Assembly: GCA_003439945.1 (NCBI GenBank)
Contig: QVRM01006574.1
Span: 683,501-747,500, forward strand
DNA: 64,000 bases
Origin: Dermanyssus gallinae
Taxonomy: Eukaryota > Arthropoda > Arachnida > Mesostigmata > Dermanyssidae
Reading direction: 5' to 3'
The notes below the pieces were generated by a model. The model ran no database searches. It saw only the letters and a program-made list of their open reading frames with translations, and was not told the origin of the DNA. Made by a program: the position numbers and the translations under genes. Positions 43,030-52,816 of this stretch are shown here, piece after piece (the stretch's first letter is position 1; every line of letters starts with the position of its first letter).

Positions 43030-43231
43030 TACCTTAAATGCTTTATTAAAAGCCTGATTGGGTAAGTTTCCTTTGCGTTTACATCGATTTACCCTCGGGA
43101 CTCGATAATCGAGAATAATTCTGTCAAACTAGCTCAGCTATAAAGTAAAACGCCGAGTGTCCGTCACACTTAGTCAGGATGCCGATGCATCTGCAGCCAG
43201 AACAGCCAGAGACATCATTAGATGCCCGCCT

Positions 43232-43273
<42 letters not shown>
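42204..43273. other. No gene; several microsatellites
   Basis: Contains a (CT)n(AT)n tract at 42590-42622, a longer (CT)n(AT)n tract at about 42979-43028, and an (AT)n tract at about 43236-43270 directly beside the mariner. No conserved frame is seen. Confidence 0.55.
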
Positions 43274-43274
<1 letters not shown>

Positions 43275-44580
43275 GGTGTTCAAAACGTATCGCGACTTTT
43301 GTGTTTTTCAAAAATTATTCATTTATTCATGAATATCTATTTTGTCCCCTTCAAAGTAATCCCCATGAGATATTATACACTTGTGCCAACGGTTTTTCCA
43401 ATCTTCGAAGCACTTTAAAAAACCATTTTTTTTAATCTTGTTCAGCTCCTCCTTCGATGCCGTCTTTATCTCGTCAAGCGTAGCGTAACGTCGTCCTTTC
43501 ATGGGCCTCTTCAGTTTAGGGAACAAGAAAAAGTCACAGGGGGCCAGATCTGGGGAATACGGTGGCTGCGGCATCATTAGTGTGTTGTTTTTGGCCAAAA
43601 ACTCGCGCACAAGCAACGATGTGTGAGCAGGGGCGTTATCGTGGTGCAAAAGCCAATTTTTGTTCTTCCACAAATCCGGGCGTTTCTGGCGGATTGCTTC
43701 GCGCAAATTGCGCATAACTTGCAGGTAATATTCCTTATTGACCGTTCTACCCTGTGGCAAGAACTCGTGATGCACCACGCCCCTGCAATCGAAGAAAACT
43801 GTCAGCAAAACTTTCACATTCGACCGAACTTGGCGCGCTTTTTTCGGTCTTGGTTCGTGCGGCAGCTTCCATTGAGATGATTGAGCTTTGGTTTCCACGT
43901 CATAACCATAAACCCACGATTCGTCACCAGTTATGACCCTCTGGAGCAAATTTGGGTCGTCGCGGACAGAGTCCAACATCTCATTAGCAATGTTCATGCG
44001 ATGCTGTTTTTGGTCGCAATTGAGCAATTTTGGTACGAATTTCGCGGCGACCCGTCTCATGCCCAAATCATTGATAAAAATCGAATGGCACGAGCCAATC
44101 GATATGTTTAGGTCCTCAGCAACTTCTCTAACGGTTATTCGACGATTGGCCAATACCATTTTCTCCACTTCATTAATTTTTTCGTCTGTTGTTGAAGTGC
44201 TCGGGCGTCCGGCACGCTCTTCGTCGTTCACATCTTCTCGGCCTTCTGAGAACATTTTGTACCACCGATAAACGTTGCTTCGGTCCAAGGTAGCTTCTCC
44301 GTATGCCACAGTCAACATTCGGAATGCATCCGCGCACTTAATTTCGTTTTTCACACAAAATTTGATACAGGTTCTTTGATCCATTTTTTTGAATAGGTAA
44401 AAATCGAAGACGATCCAAAACACGTGCAAGCAAAGCAGCTGTCAACAATTAAGTGAACATTCAAAATGGCCGAGCTTGTCGGCATAAGTGAGAGACATGA
44501 GTACCAACATAACGCCACAAAAAATCGAAATTCGAATATACGTAACCCGCGAAAATTCAAAGGAGGGGGATTAACTTTTC
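43274..44580 (-). mobile_element. mariner transposon, one TIR not found
   Basis: A mariner copy on the minus strand inserted at the end of an (AT)n tract. The left end is TA followed by TGGTGTTCAAAACGTATCGC, a plausible TIR start. I searched the right flank (44385-44760) for the reverse complement of this tip and did not find it. The sequence up to about 44570 (ACGTAACCCGCGAAAATTCA) looks like mariner 5' UTR, then changes. The right tip therefore seems to be missing or strongly altered, and the right boundary is approximate. Confidence 0.8.
43323..44384 (-). CDS. mariner transposase (DD34D), intact frame
   Basis: Cut-and-paste transposase of 353 residues, close to the usual 345-355 for the family. 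The ATG at 44384 (MDQRTCIKF) is chosen because upstream codons to 44429 contain no family-like sequence and lie in the UTR. The N-terminal paired-type helix-turn-helix region (RSNVYRWYKMFSEGREDV) is followed by the linker GRPSTSTTDE and a second HTH (ITVREVAEDLNISIGSCHSI). The catalytic domain has TGDESWVYGYD (first Asp), HHDNAPAH (second Asp) and YSPDLAPCDFFLFPKLK (third Asp), with 34 residues between the last two. It ends shortly after HKCIISHGDYFEGD. All three catalytic Asp are present and no stop or frameshift was seen. Sequences like this are often labelled SETMAR-like in arthropod annotations. Confidence 0.94.
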   Translation of the reverse strand: MDQRTCIKFCVKNEIKCADAFRMLTVAYGEATLDRSNVYRWYKMFSEGREDVNDEERAGRPSTSTTDEKINEVEKMVLANRRITVREVAEDLNISIGSCHSIFINDLGMRRVAAKFVPKLLNCDQKQHRMNIANEMLDSVRDDPNLLQRVITGDESWVYGYDVETKAQSSQWKLPHEPRPKKARQVRSNVKVLLTVFFDCRGVVHHEFLPQGRTVNKEYYLQVMRNLREAIRQKRPDLWKNKNWLLHHDNAPAHTSLLVREFLAKNNTLMMPQPPYSPDLAPCDFFLFPKLKRPMKGRRYATLDEIKTASKEELNKIKKNGFLKCFEDWKNRWHKCIISHGDYFEGDKIDIHE

Positions 44581-44589
44581 CTTGCGCAG

Positions 44590-45240
44590 TGTCTTACTGG
44601 TCATGGTCATTTTCAAAGCTATCTCTTTCGTATAGGCTAAGCTCTCCTGAAAACCTGCGTGCACTGTGCGGACGGCGTCGACGATGGCCCCTAGCACACT
44701 TTCCTGAAACCAACCGCCATAGCGCTGCCAAGATTAAAATGGGCTAGAAAAGAAAAACGAGGAGCCAGAACCTTAAACCTGCCAAAAAGTCACATGAGGA
44801 TGTTTGTGGAAAACATATGTAGCATAGCATCAGCATGGAATCTGGGCGAGGAATTAGCAAGTTAGCAGTGATGAAAAGTAGAGTCGAGCTCGACCGGTAC
44901 AGAAATAAACAAATAGCAGTTGCGACGTCAAGAGCTGGCGTGGCCTGTAATCACACGGGTTTGCAGATGTTGGGACAAGCACATCGGGCCAATGGGGGCT
45001 CCCGTGAGTTCGTGAGTGACCTCGGCCGTATCTATGGATATGTGGGTAATTAAGAGTGAAGCCTAAGGTGGGAGGCGTATTTTGCGGGTAAGGGTCTTGG
45101 CGGACCAACATTCATTATCTAGGGCCGAGTTCCACACGGCTTGAGAGGGGGAACACCTCGCACTCGCTGCTAACTTAAAACTATATATATATATATCGTA
45201 ACGGTCGTTTCAACTCCTGTAAAATATGTGTTCACATTTA
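44590..45240. other. No gene recognised
   Basis: A plus-strand frame at 44835-45053 has no recognised motif and no paralogue. An (AT)n tract at 45183-45196 lies about 55 bases upstream of gene 4. CACATTTACAG ending at 45242 could be a splice acceptor for gene 4. Confidence 0.4.
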
Positions 45241-45250
45241 CAGAGCAACT

Positions 45251-45775
45251 ATGGTAGAAGGTCTGGGCGGCGAAACCGCTTCGGCCGACACTCAACAACA
45301 ACAACAACAGCAGCAGCAGCAGCAGCAACAACAACAACCAAACGAACCAAGTCTATCGCAGGGTGGCGAGCAAGATGAACCCCCGCAGCCGAACCCGCAA
45401 GAAGGTAGCAACAACGTCGACCAGCAGAAAGGAGGCATCAGTAAAGTCGCAGACAGCGAGGTGCCGGCGGCCGGCTCAAACAGTCCCGTCGAGATCATCG
45501 TGAAGATTGCCGAGTGCCGTACAAGTCAAACGATTTCACCTGGTACTGCTGCTGCGGCGTTTACGAAATTCCTCGAAATAAATGCCGAGCGAAGACCTTC
45601 GCCGCCAAGTGACGCGTATCGGTCACTGCCCGCTACGCCAGGAGTAACGCCGTCCTCTTCACTTCTTCCAGGTATCCATACCGGTTTCAATCAATATCGG
45701 AAACGAACGGCAGTTCGCTCTCGCAGCAAAAATAACCATAAGACTAGCAGTCCACGGGCACCAAAATCTCCCTAA
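45251..45775 (+). CDS. Gln-run, Pro/Ser-rich small protein (gene 4)
   Basis: An open frame of 174 residues from the ATG at 45251 (MVEGLGGET). A run of about 15 Gln (CAA/CAG repeat) follows the first 14 residues. Then comes a Pro/Gly/Asn-rich acidic part, a more regular stretch (PVEIIVKIAECRTSQTISPG, AAAFTKFLEINAERRPSPPS) and a basic Ser/Arg/Lys tail. It has no signal peptide and no known domain. Its overall plan of acidic, Gln/Pro-rich N-terminus and basic C-terminus resembles genes 1-3 and 5, but I find no clear sequence homology. It may be the last exon of a spliced gene, since an acceptor-like AG lies nine bases upstream. Function is unknown. Confidence 0.5.
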   Translation: MVEGLGGETASADTQQQQQQQQQQQQQQQPNEPSLSQGGEQDEPPQPNPQEGSNNVDQQKGGISKVADSEVPAAGSNSPVEIIVKIAECRTSQTISPGTAAAAFTKFLEINAERRPSPPSDAYRSLPATPGVTPSSSLLPGIHTGFNQYRKRTAVRSRSKNNHKTSSPRAPKSP

Positions 45776-46099
45776 TCTAACTGTACTAATTCAGAGAGTG
45801 AAACACGACTGTTAGTAATAGTAGAACAACTAGTCATAAGCACAATGATAGTAATTACTAGCAGCAGGGTCGTCCTAAAAGACCCGCCGTGTGGCACGTC
45901 GAGCTTCGGCTTCAACAATCGGGGACATATGCATCATTAGAACGTGTGTTTGCTCTTGCGGAACGAGTGCGATATGTGGCACGTGACAAGCAACATTTAA
46001 CACAGTGAGGAGGATGGATGTTGCCGTCTCGTGAAGTTCTTACGCACCAGGGCCAGGGCACTCCCCTCCCCCCCCCCCCCCCCCTACACTATACTTATT
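45776..46099. other. No gene; poly-C tract
   Basis: 3' side of gene 4. A run of about 17 C ends at 46084. No polyadenylation signal stands out. Confidence 0.5.
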
Positions 46100-46215
46100 A
46101 TTATTCCTTTAACTGATAAACGAGCCCCATGGCGCTTATAATAAAAGCCGCGTTTTCTTCACAAGCAGCCAATGACTTCACCTGCCTCTCTCATTGCTTT
46201 GTGACGGTCTTCCAT
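46100..46215 (-). mobile_element. 3' end fragment of RLE-type LINE
   Basis: The minus strand reads RQVKSLAACEENAAFIISAM, matching the C-terminus of RLE LINE ORF2 (LRQLLSLAVCRGNAGCIVGS at 57.2 kb and LRQMMSLAVCRGNVASIIGA at 56.9 kb). It is followed on the 3' side by (AAT)3 on the minus strand. It is a short, strongly 5'-truncated insertion. Confidence 0.65.
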
Positions 46216-46629
46216 AACAGCTACCGTACGTTTTGCACTTATCATCATCATTAAATTGATTTCACTTATATGGAGTATGCATACAACATTGTCACTCACA
46301 CAGCTGTCAGCTGCTCGCGGCATGTTATTCGAGAGGGGCAGATTGAGTGCGTGTGAACTTTTCGCAAGGGCCAGGCAGGCAGACGCATGAAACTTCGTGC
46401 ATGCCTAAGCGCGACTGTTAGAGACGCACTCCATGTACTCCTCGTGGAAGTTTGTATTTGAACAGACCAAGTGACGATAGCCATGAACTAATTCTCTGGT
46501 ATAGACGTGGCAATTGTCACATGCAAGCCTAGACCAGAGGTGAGAGGCAATCCAGGTCTACAACCTCTCGTCAGAGTTGTTCAAATGTATCTTCCTATTC
46601 CGAAATAAAGCTCTTTATTGGTACTGTAG

Positions 46630-46700
46630 GCGGCGTCTTTAACCTCAATCGAATTATCGCAACCTGAAGGCGGCGTCTTACACCTCAATCGAATTTTTTC
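46630..46700. repeat. Imperfect tandem duplication of about 43 bp
   Basis: GGCGGCGTCTTTAACCTCAA and GGCGGCGTCTTACACCTCAA start two adjacent units that both end in TCGAATT. The related copy near 62250 has only one unit. Confidence 0.7.
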
Positions 46701-46720
46701 AACAATCGGTGTACAGCCTG

Positions 46721-46815
46721 ACATTAGGTACACAAAGTGGGTGTGTAACCCGCTTAATGTACCTAATGTAATTTTTTACTTTTGCCTGTCAAACCCGTGT
46801 TCACAGGCAAAAGTA
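46721..46815. repeat. Two adjacent perfect hairpins
   Basis: The first pair is ACATTAGGTACA (46721-46732) with its exact reverse complement at 46758-46769. The second is TACTTTTGCCTGT (46777-46789) with its reverse complement at 46803-46815. Only the left arm of the first hairpin is present in the related LINE copy near 62290, so the rest was gained here or lost there. Confidence 0.8.
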
Positions 46816-48161
46816 CTTGCTTTATGCACATTGTGAAAGACCTTCAAGCAAACCAAAGTTTGCCCGAGTCAGATGCTCCCATACTCTGTCAAGACCATAC
46901 ATCACCCTTGGAGCAATCTTGAGATAGAAGAGTGCCACTGTTGTCGGACATCGCATATCTCGCCATAAAAGAAGATTAGAAGAGCTCTGCGCATTGCCTC
47001 GACGAAGGTCGTCCCAGCGTAATGAAGCCGAAACCCCAGTTACCGAAAAGAGTCGGCGAATTCCAAGGATAAGTCGCCGCAACGTAAAACGTCTTTAGCA
47101 GCCAGTTGACCCAATTTTCTGCATTTCACAGCCTCAGTGTTTATGGCGTCTATTTACACCTTTTCTAGAGAAGCGATGTGCTTGATGGCACCAATATCGT
47201 GAAGAGCTGTGGCCTTCTGAAAGTCTTGTTGAGTATAGCCGACAATATTGTCAAGCAGAAAAGTGAAGGAGACGCAGCTCACTTGGTCGCCTTGCGGGGT
47301 TCCCACATTTTGCCTCACCCGCAAAACTTTCTGCTTGCCTTGTAGCAATAAAGTGTCCTCATAATTCCGCTTAGAAGATAGTCGCTAACCCCTGCGTGTC
47401 GAAACGACTTTACCAGAAGATTTCGAAATGCTTTGTCGAAGGCTTCAACGCAGTCTATAAAAACTGCATACAAATGGCTTCCAAATTTTGCCGTAGCTTG
47501 TTTATCTCTGACAGAATTACATGGATTGCATTAAGCGTTCCCCGACCCCTCCGAAAACCGAATTGCTTCGGCAGAAGGGTCTGACCGACGACGTACTCGA
47601 TCCGTTTTATAACAAATTTGCAGAAGATCTTCTTTGTCGTTCTTTCAGACGCTGTGCCGCGGTATAGGTTTGGGTCTCATCTGTCATCGCAATGCTTGCC
47701 CTTAAACGGCAAAGAAAGCCTGGCGGTATGCCAGACCCCTGGCACTTGTCCTCTTTTCATATAGGTCAAGTAGTCAAGTTTGCGTCTGGTTAGCAGCTGC
47801 GGGGGTGCTATTACCTTTGCTTGACATAAGAGCTTAAGCACCCCACGGTGTGCAAGATAGCAAGCCAGAGAAAACCACTGTCGTGATTTCCTCTGCCCCG
47901 GTCTTCTCCACCTGACTGCACTTCTCATGGTTCTCTGTAGAAGTTCACAACACGTATTTACATCGCAGCCCACCTAGAAGCTATAAACGCTAAAAGTGAA
48001 TGGTCAACATGCATCGTAGCAAATGCGTGTAGATCGCCTCACTGTTTTGTCTAATTATCTAGAATATTTGCAACTGCTGACACGGGTAGGTGCTTCCTGG
48101 TACCCACCTCGAGAACGCCAAAGCGTTTAACTTCACCATAAACAAGGTTGTGAAACAATAT

Positions 48162-48337
48162 TTTTTTCGGGCTGACTCTCAGCCAATATTTAACGTCCAC
48201 GGATTTGCTTTCTCACTGCTTCGTAAGACGGGCCCATAAATAGAAATGTGCAATGGTGGAACTCGAACACCCCCCCCCCCCAATGTGTCTCCTACGGTCG
48301 CAAGGCGCACGCGAATGCACCACGTCACCGGGCTTAA
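48162..48337 (-). mobile_element. tRNA-derived SINE, copy 2, with target duplication
   Basis: On the minus strand it begins GCCCGGTGACGTGGTGCATT, continues with a tRNA-like head containing a G run and the B box TGTTCGAGTTCCACC, then a body (ATTGCACATTTCTATTTATG ... GTGGACGTTAAATATTGGC) and ends with an A7 tail. Flanks TTGTGAAACA (48149-48158) and TTGCGAAACA (48338-48347) look like a slightly eroded 10-bp target duplication. It sits inside the endonuclease region of the LINE at 46.2-48.7 kb. A run of 13-14 C interrupts the head on the plus strand. Confidence 0.8.
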
Positions 48338-48664
48338 TTGCGAAACAGTAGATCAGTGGTTCTGCTTCCGTTATGGTTTCTTTCCTTTATCGTAAGTAGC
48401 CCCACCATCATACGGGCATTGAAGTCGCCACCTATAGGCATCGTATAAGCAACCCTTGCTGAGTTAAAATTTTGGGAAGAAGACAACTACATATATTTAA
48501 CCTCATAGACAAGAGACCCACAAATCGTTTTTCCTCACACATTGCGCCGGCGGTAAACGTCTAGATATGTAAATTAATAATCCACCCCCTGGTCTACCAC
48601 GGTCTCCTGCAGCTTGAACTGCCAGCCGGTGGAGCCCTTGCATATTCTCGATATATCGACCTCC

Positions 48665-48830
48665 AGGCGCGATAAAGCGTTTCATAGCCATTGTAGTCTT
48701 GTAGGGAGCATCACCAGCACAACGACGAAACAGCATACCTTCGAACCAGTATTCACGCTTGCTGCACATTGCGTAATCGCCGTCATCCAACAGTACACAG
48801 AACACGGCATCATGCCCCTGGGTTTCCCCG
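48665..48830 (-). pseudogene. Second copy of the unknown domain seen at 41.5 kb
   Basis: Minus-strand frame DAVFCVLLDDGDYAMCSKRE, MLFRRCAGDAPYKTTMAMKR, FIAPGGRYIENMQGL. It aligns with the plus-strand frame at 41.5-41.7 kb. It passes directly into the endonuclease motif GRPGGGLLIYIS of the LINE, so a junction probably lies near 48655. Whether the domain belongs to that LINE or to an older host sequence is open. Confidence 0.45.
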
Positions 48831-48839
48831 CGTTTTAAA

Positions 48840-51235
48840 TACTGCCTTTACAGAAATGCTCTTGCTAACGAGCCTGTGTACAGGCTGACAGCTGACGATT
48901 TGGCCGCCAGCCGTGCTACTCTCAGCTCGCTGAACCTGTCTGGCCCAAAATACTTCTCCCAGAGATCTGCCACTCCATCAGCGGCCAATTGCTCCCCTCT
49001 CCGCTAGTCCCCATTGGCGATGTTGTGACCGCTGCTGTAGCACTGCGCTGGCACCGCTGTAGCACTGCCCTTGTCGTTCTCTACGGTGGCGCTGTGCCTT
49101 TTACTATTTCGCTTTCCGTGATATTCTACCCGAGATACTTTCTTTGCCTTTCTTCGACTCTGCGTGCTATTCAGCCCAGCTTCACTAGACAGATCTGTAG
49201 CGTAGAGGTACGACAGCTCCATCAGGTCGGAACTCAACGCTTTCGCTCAGATTCTTGGCTTGTTTAATTAACTTAACGTGTATAGACCGTCGGAACCAAT
49301 CAGTCCACTATACGACATACATGATAACGACAAAACGATGGGTGCGCGCCAACCTTAAGAGCCGACACCATAGATGCGCAAGAGGTAAGAATTCAGCATA
49401 ATGCCAAATTGGCAAGAACGCAGGGCTTAAAACCATCCCCGCTAAAGAAACCAGCTGGGCCACTAGAACGGCATACTCAGTTGTTGGTGCAACGTCACCC
49501 ATATGATATTCCTTATCGATTTCTTACCTCTTACTTTCTTACTAAACGCCGGCGGATTCTTACAAAGGCTTCTCGTTTTGGACAAACAAAGCCCGTGGGA
49601 TTCGTTTACACATGACGGGACCACTCAGAGAACCTAGATGTTATCCTGTGTCGTGTGAATCATTCTGGGAAGTGGTTGCATGACCGTTTAGACAGCTTTT
49701 ATTTGCTCTTGTGGATTGCCTCCTATGGCTAACACCTCATACCGAGAAGCGTAGAGTATCAGCCCTTTCAGTGATTCCAATTGTAGCACGGCCTGCACAC
49801 TGGGCCACCATTTTGGACCCAGACTAGAGGGAGTTATACACACTAGATCAGATTTTACGCCAAATCCGAATTGCCAAGACAAAACAACGCTGGCCCAGTG
49901 GCGCTCTCTGTTGAATGCCGGTTTTGTCTATATAGTTATATTTGTGATCTAAGCGAGAGAGAGAGAGAGAGATCTTGGGAAACCTACTACACACCATCGG
50001 TAGGAGATTTGGAGCCTTTTCACACCTCGAAAATGATCTCTTCTTATTATATAAGGCGCATTTTTGAAGGTGTAGTTTAACTTTTTGCCGCGCGTAGCAT
50101 TTACGGTGGCTTCTGCTCCTCGTATGGCAACCCAAAGTTATTGAGGAGAGATGGCTGCTACAATAGTTTTTTCATTCACAGCCATGGCAAATGTCTCATC
50201 ACGCAAGCTCTAACTTCCTGATTTAGGAAATCATTCTTCGTAAGGCCAGTTCACGCGGTTATAGATCTAGTTAAGTCTTATGAGGGTAGTGGGGCCAGGA
50301 ATAAAAATGCATAACGCATACCCTTTGGTCTAAGTAGTGTGGGACTCTCAAACCCACTTCGACAAAGCAAATTTGACCTTTTGAGAGTTTTATTTTTGCT
50401 TAATGAACACTATTTCGATCCCTATTTAAGTAATGAATCTTGCCGATCGTGCTCAGTGCAGTCAAGTCGACAACACACTGAAGAGCGCTGAATTTATTTC
50501 AGCTGCATTAACATGAATAATTTTGGACAGCATTATTTCTTAAAGGGTCTGACAAGGTAATATACACATTAGCAACGGGAGCGTTGTGAGATAATTCTAG
50601 TCCTAAGGTCAAGCCTCGAGTTAAACTTGTTCAATGCTGTAGTGTATTCTGTGGCGCAGCATTGGGCAGAATGCTCCGTGGGGTTTAAAAGTCTTGCGGG
50701 CACGTGCCAGAACAAGTACCAACAAATATATATTGAATATCAAATTAGAAGCCGGACCGGGTAGACTTCTAGGATGAATCGGGGAGCGGAGGCAAGTGAT
50801 GTGAGCTTTTAGTCCTTTAAAAATTCTTACTCAACGACCACACTGCGTGCAAACATAAGAGAGAGAGGAAAAGACGTTGTTGTGTTGTTATCGGTGGACT
50901 CAGTTGTGTTTTGAGATTGTTGACTAGTGATTTGAAACCTTTATTAACTGTGATCAATGAAGTGCTGGGAGCTCTTTATATCCAATTCATTTTCCGCAAG
51001 CTCTGTTGATTGGCTTCAGCAACCGGTTTTTCAGTGCACTGGACCGCGAGAGATTGCAGAGCACTGTATTGCTATTGTTGCGCAGCATCTGCCTAAGGCT
51101 TTTTTTAATCTGGTCGAGCGATTCCTGCGTGAAACTTCTATCAGTTTAGTTTAGTTTATTACTTTCAAGCACACGTTCCTTACAGAAAATCCGTGTTTCA
51201 TACATCGTTGTACTGTCATTCCAGTTATCTGTAAT
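48840..51235. other. No gene recognised
   Basis: 2.4 kb of unassigned DNA. A (GA)n tract lies at about 49953-49972. Frames near 49004-49267 and 49848-50135 have no motif and no paralogue in the window. Confidence 0.45.
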
Positions 51236-51236
51236 G

Positions 51237-51990
51237 TTATTTGTACTTATTGGCAATCAATTTAAACTGTAAGTAATAATAATAATAATGGCCTGCATGT
51301 CGTTGAAATGTCTTATTGGTCGAGGCATTGTCAATTTTGTAATTTATGATGCCATCTTTTCTTGAATAACTTAAGTGATGTACAATCCCGTAATTCGTTA
51401 TCGAGAGCGTTCCATATTTTGGCCATAGACATATCAGGTGAGTTAGGAGAGGGGTGGGCTGAGGTGGGCTGTTGCGATTCTTGTTGGTGTTGGATGTACA
51501 ATAAAACCATACATCTGGAGGTAACATGCCACGGAAGTTTTTATACGCAAGAACGCCTAATTCAAATTTATAAAATGATGGTATTTAAAGTAATTTGTGA
51601 ATAGCATAATAATGAGATACACTTTCACCCCTCCTGTAGCCAAAAATTGCCCTTAAGGCATTATTCTGTGCAACATGTATCTTATATGTAAGTGTTGAAA
51701 GCGTTGACCCAAACGGTGGCAAGCAATATGTTATAAAACAGAGGACTAACGATTTATCTACAATCAACATCACATCAGGGGATACGCCAATATTGCTTAG
51801 TTTGCTTAAGTGAGGCACAATCTGTTCAAGTTTGGTAATTAAGGTTTTTTATGTGATTTCAGTACGTCAGTGAGGGGTCAAGTGTTACACCCAAGCATTT
51901 ATATTCAAATGCTTGTTGTATATTAGTATTATCGAATGTAATTGGTACATTTCTATAATTCGCCAGACTTAAAACAGACATCGTATGGAT
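51237..51990 (-). pseudogene. CR1/L2-like LINE, RT C-terminal remnant
   Basis: On the minus strand, FEYKCLGVTLDPSLTY (near 51915-51870, compare tfkYLGvtlDp.L of CR1/L2 elements) is followed by SLVLCFITYCLPPFGSTLST and VAQNNALRAIFGYRRGESVS (51760-51610), the usual thumb block. A tail frame ends near 51240. Several stops are present. It is a decayed, 5'-truncated copy of a family different from that at 15.7-16.8 kb or a very diverged member. Confidence 0.65.
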
Positions 51991-52680
51991 TTTTCTATAT
52001 CAGCGATGGAAGATCATCTGAGAAATGAAGACGCGCGGACGCATTCGTTTAGTCTATCTCGTTCGGCTTCTTGGTATACTTTTGCAACCGTGCGAGGTTA
52101 AACGAGAAGTAATTGCGACACGAGACGACGGGGCAGAAAGCACAAAAAAGGCGTGAAAAAAGTCAGCCAGAACAATTCAACCACCGAACCCCTGCAATTT
52201 TTATCATTGGATGCATGGGCACCCCACGGTTGACGCAATAAGCCTTTCTTTGGCATTCCCGCGTCTCGTGTCTAGGACAACCGCATTTCCTGCAGGCGGG
52301 GTAATTTTGTTTTTGACACTGTGAGGTTCTGTGCTCCCATACCTATGACATCGTAATCACTGCAGCGGAGACCTTGCACACAACGTGGCGTCAAGAACTG
52401 GGATCGAGTCCCACACTGCTTGGGAGGGGTAGCGTGACCCTTCTCGCATCAATACGACGTAACCATCTTTTACCCTTCCCCATTAAACAAAAGGTTTTTA
52501 TTAAAGTAGTAGCAACTTACTCGGTTCAGATTATGGTGGTACGAATAGTAATGTTGAAATTACACTGCCTTTCATAGCACAGCATTGACGATAATGACGG
52601 ACATATTGCGACACCGCAAGTGAGTCTTTGCTTAAGATAATACTTAGTTAGATAATACGACTTCCCATACGATACAAAAA
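51991..52680. other. No gene recognised
   Basis: A GGGATCGAGTCCCAC sequence near 52400 resembles a tRNA B box, but no head or body of the SINE family described here is present. The rest is unassigned. Confidence 0.45.
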
Positions 52681-52712
52681 ATATATAAATATATAAAAAA
52701 ATATATATATAA
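52681..52712. repeat. (AT)n tract upstream of gene 5
   Basis: Imperfect AT/AAT repeat about 105 bases before the first residue counted for gene 5. Confidence 0.8.
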
Positions 52713-52816
52713 ATCCCGATTATAGTGCACCAGAGTTAAACGTCGTTTACTTACGAAGCTATCTTGTTCTGCGCACAGATATTGATCCTTATAGACATGT
52801 CCTAAAACCGGCTGGA

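Larger units (their letters stand above)
46230..48660 (-). pseudogene. APE-endonuclease LINE, decayed, interrupted by a SINE
   Basis: A minus-strand LINE read in order. Endonuclease pieces come first: GGGLLIYISRRLP near 48610-48580, then IGGDFNAR near 48440-48415. A SINE insertion (48162-48337) follows, then the endonuclease end (KHLPVSAVANIL near 48085). RT pieces follow in changing frames: SRQWFSLACYLAHRGV, LPKQFGFRRGRGTLNAIHVI (near 47570-47510), VGTPQGDQVSCVSF (near 47300) and a thumb (TTVALFYLKIAPRVMYGLDR near 46960-46890). Last is a C-terminal region with LACDNCHVYTREL (46530-46490). The YADD motif is not identifiable. Between thumb and tail lie two hairpins (46721-46815). The copy at 61850-63190 has the same order. 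The clade is uncertain (jockey/CR1-like). Confidence 0.7.

Noticed and set aside
49957..49972. (GA)n run inside a short frame
   Set aside because: Simple microsatellite; no array of spaced repeats. No CRISPR-like structure was seen anywhere in the window.
52385..52415. GGGATCGAGTCCCAC resembling a tRNA B box
   Set aside because: No tRNA fold and no match to the SINE body.
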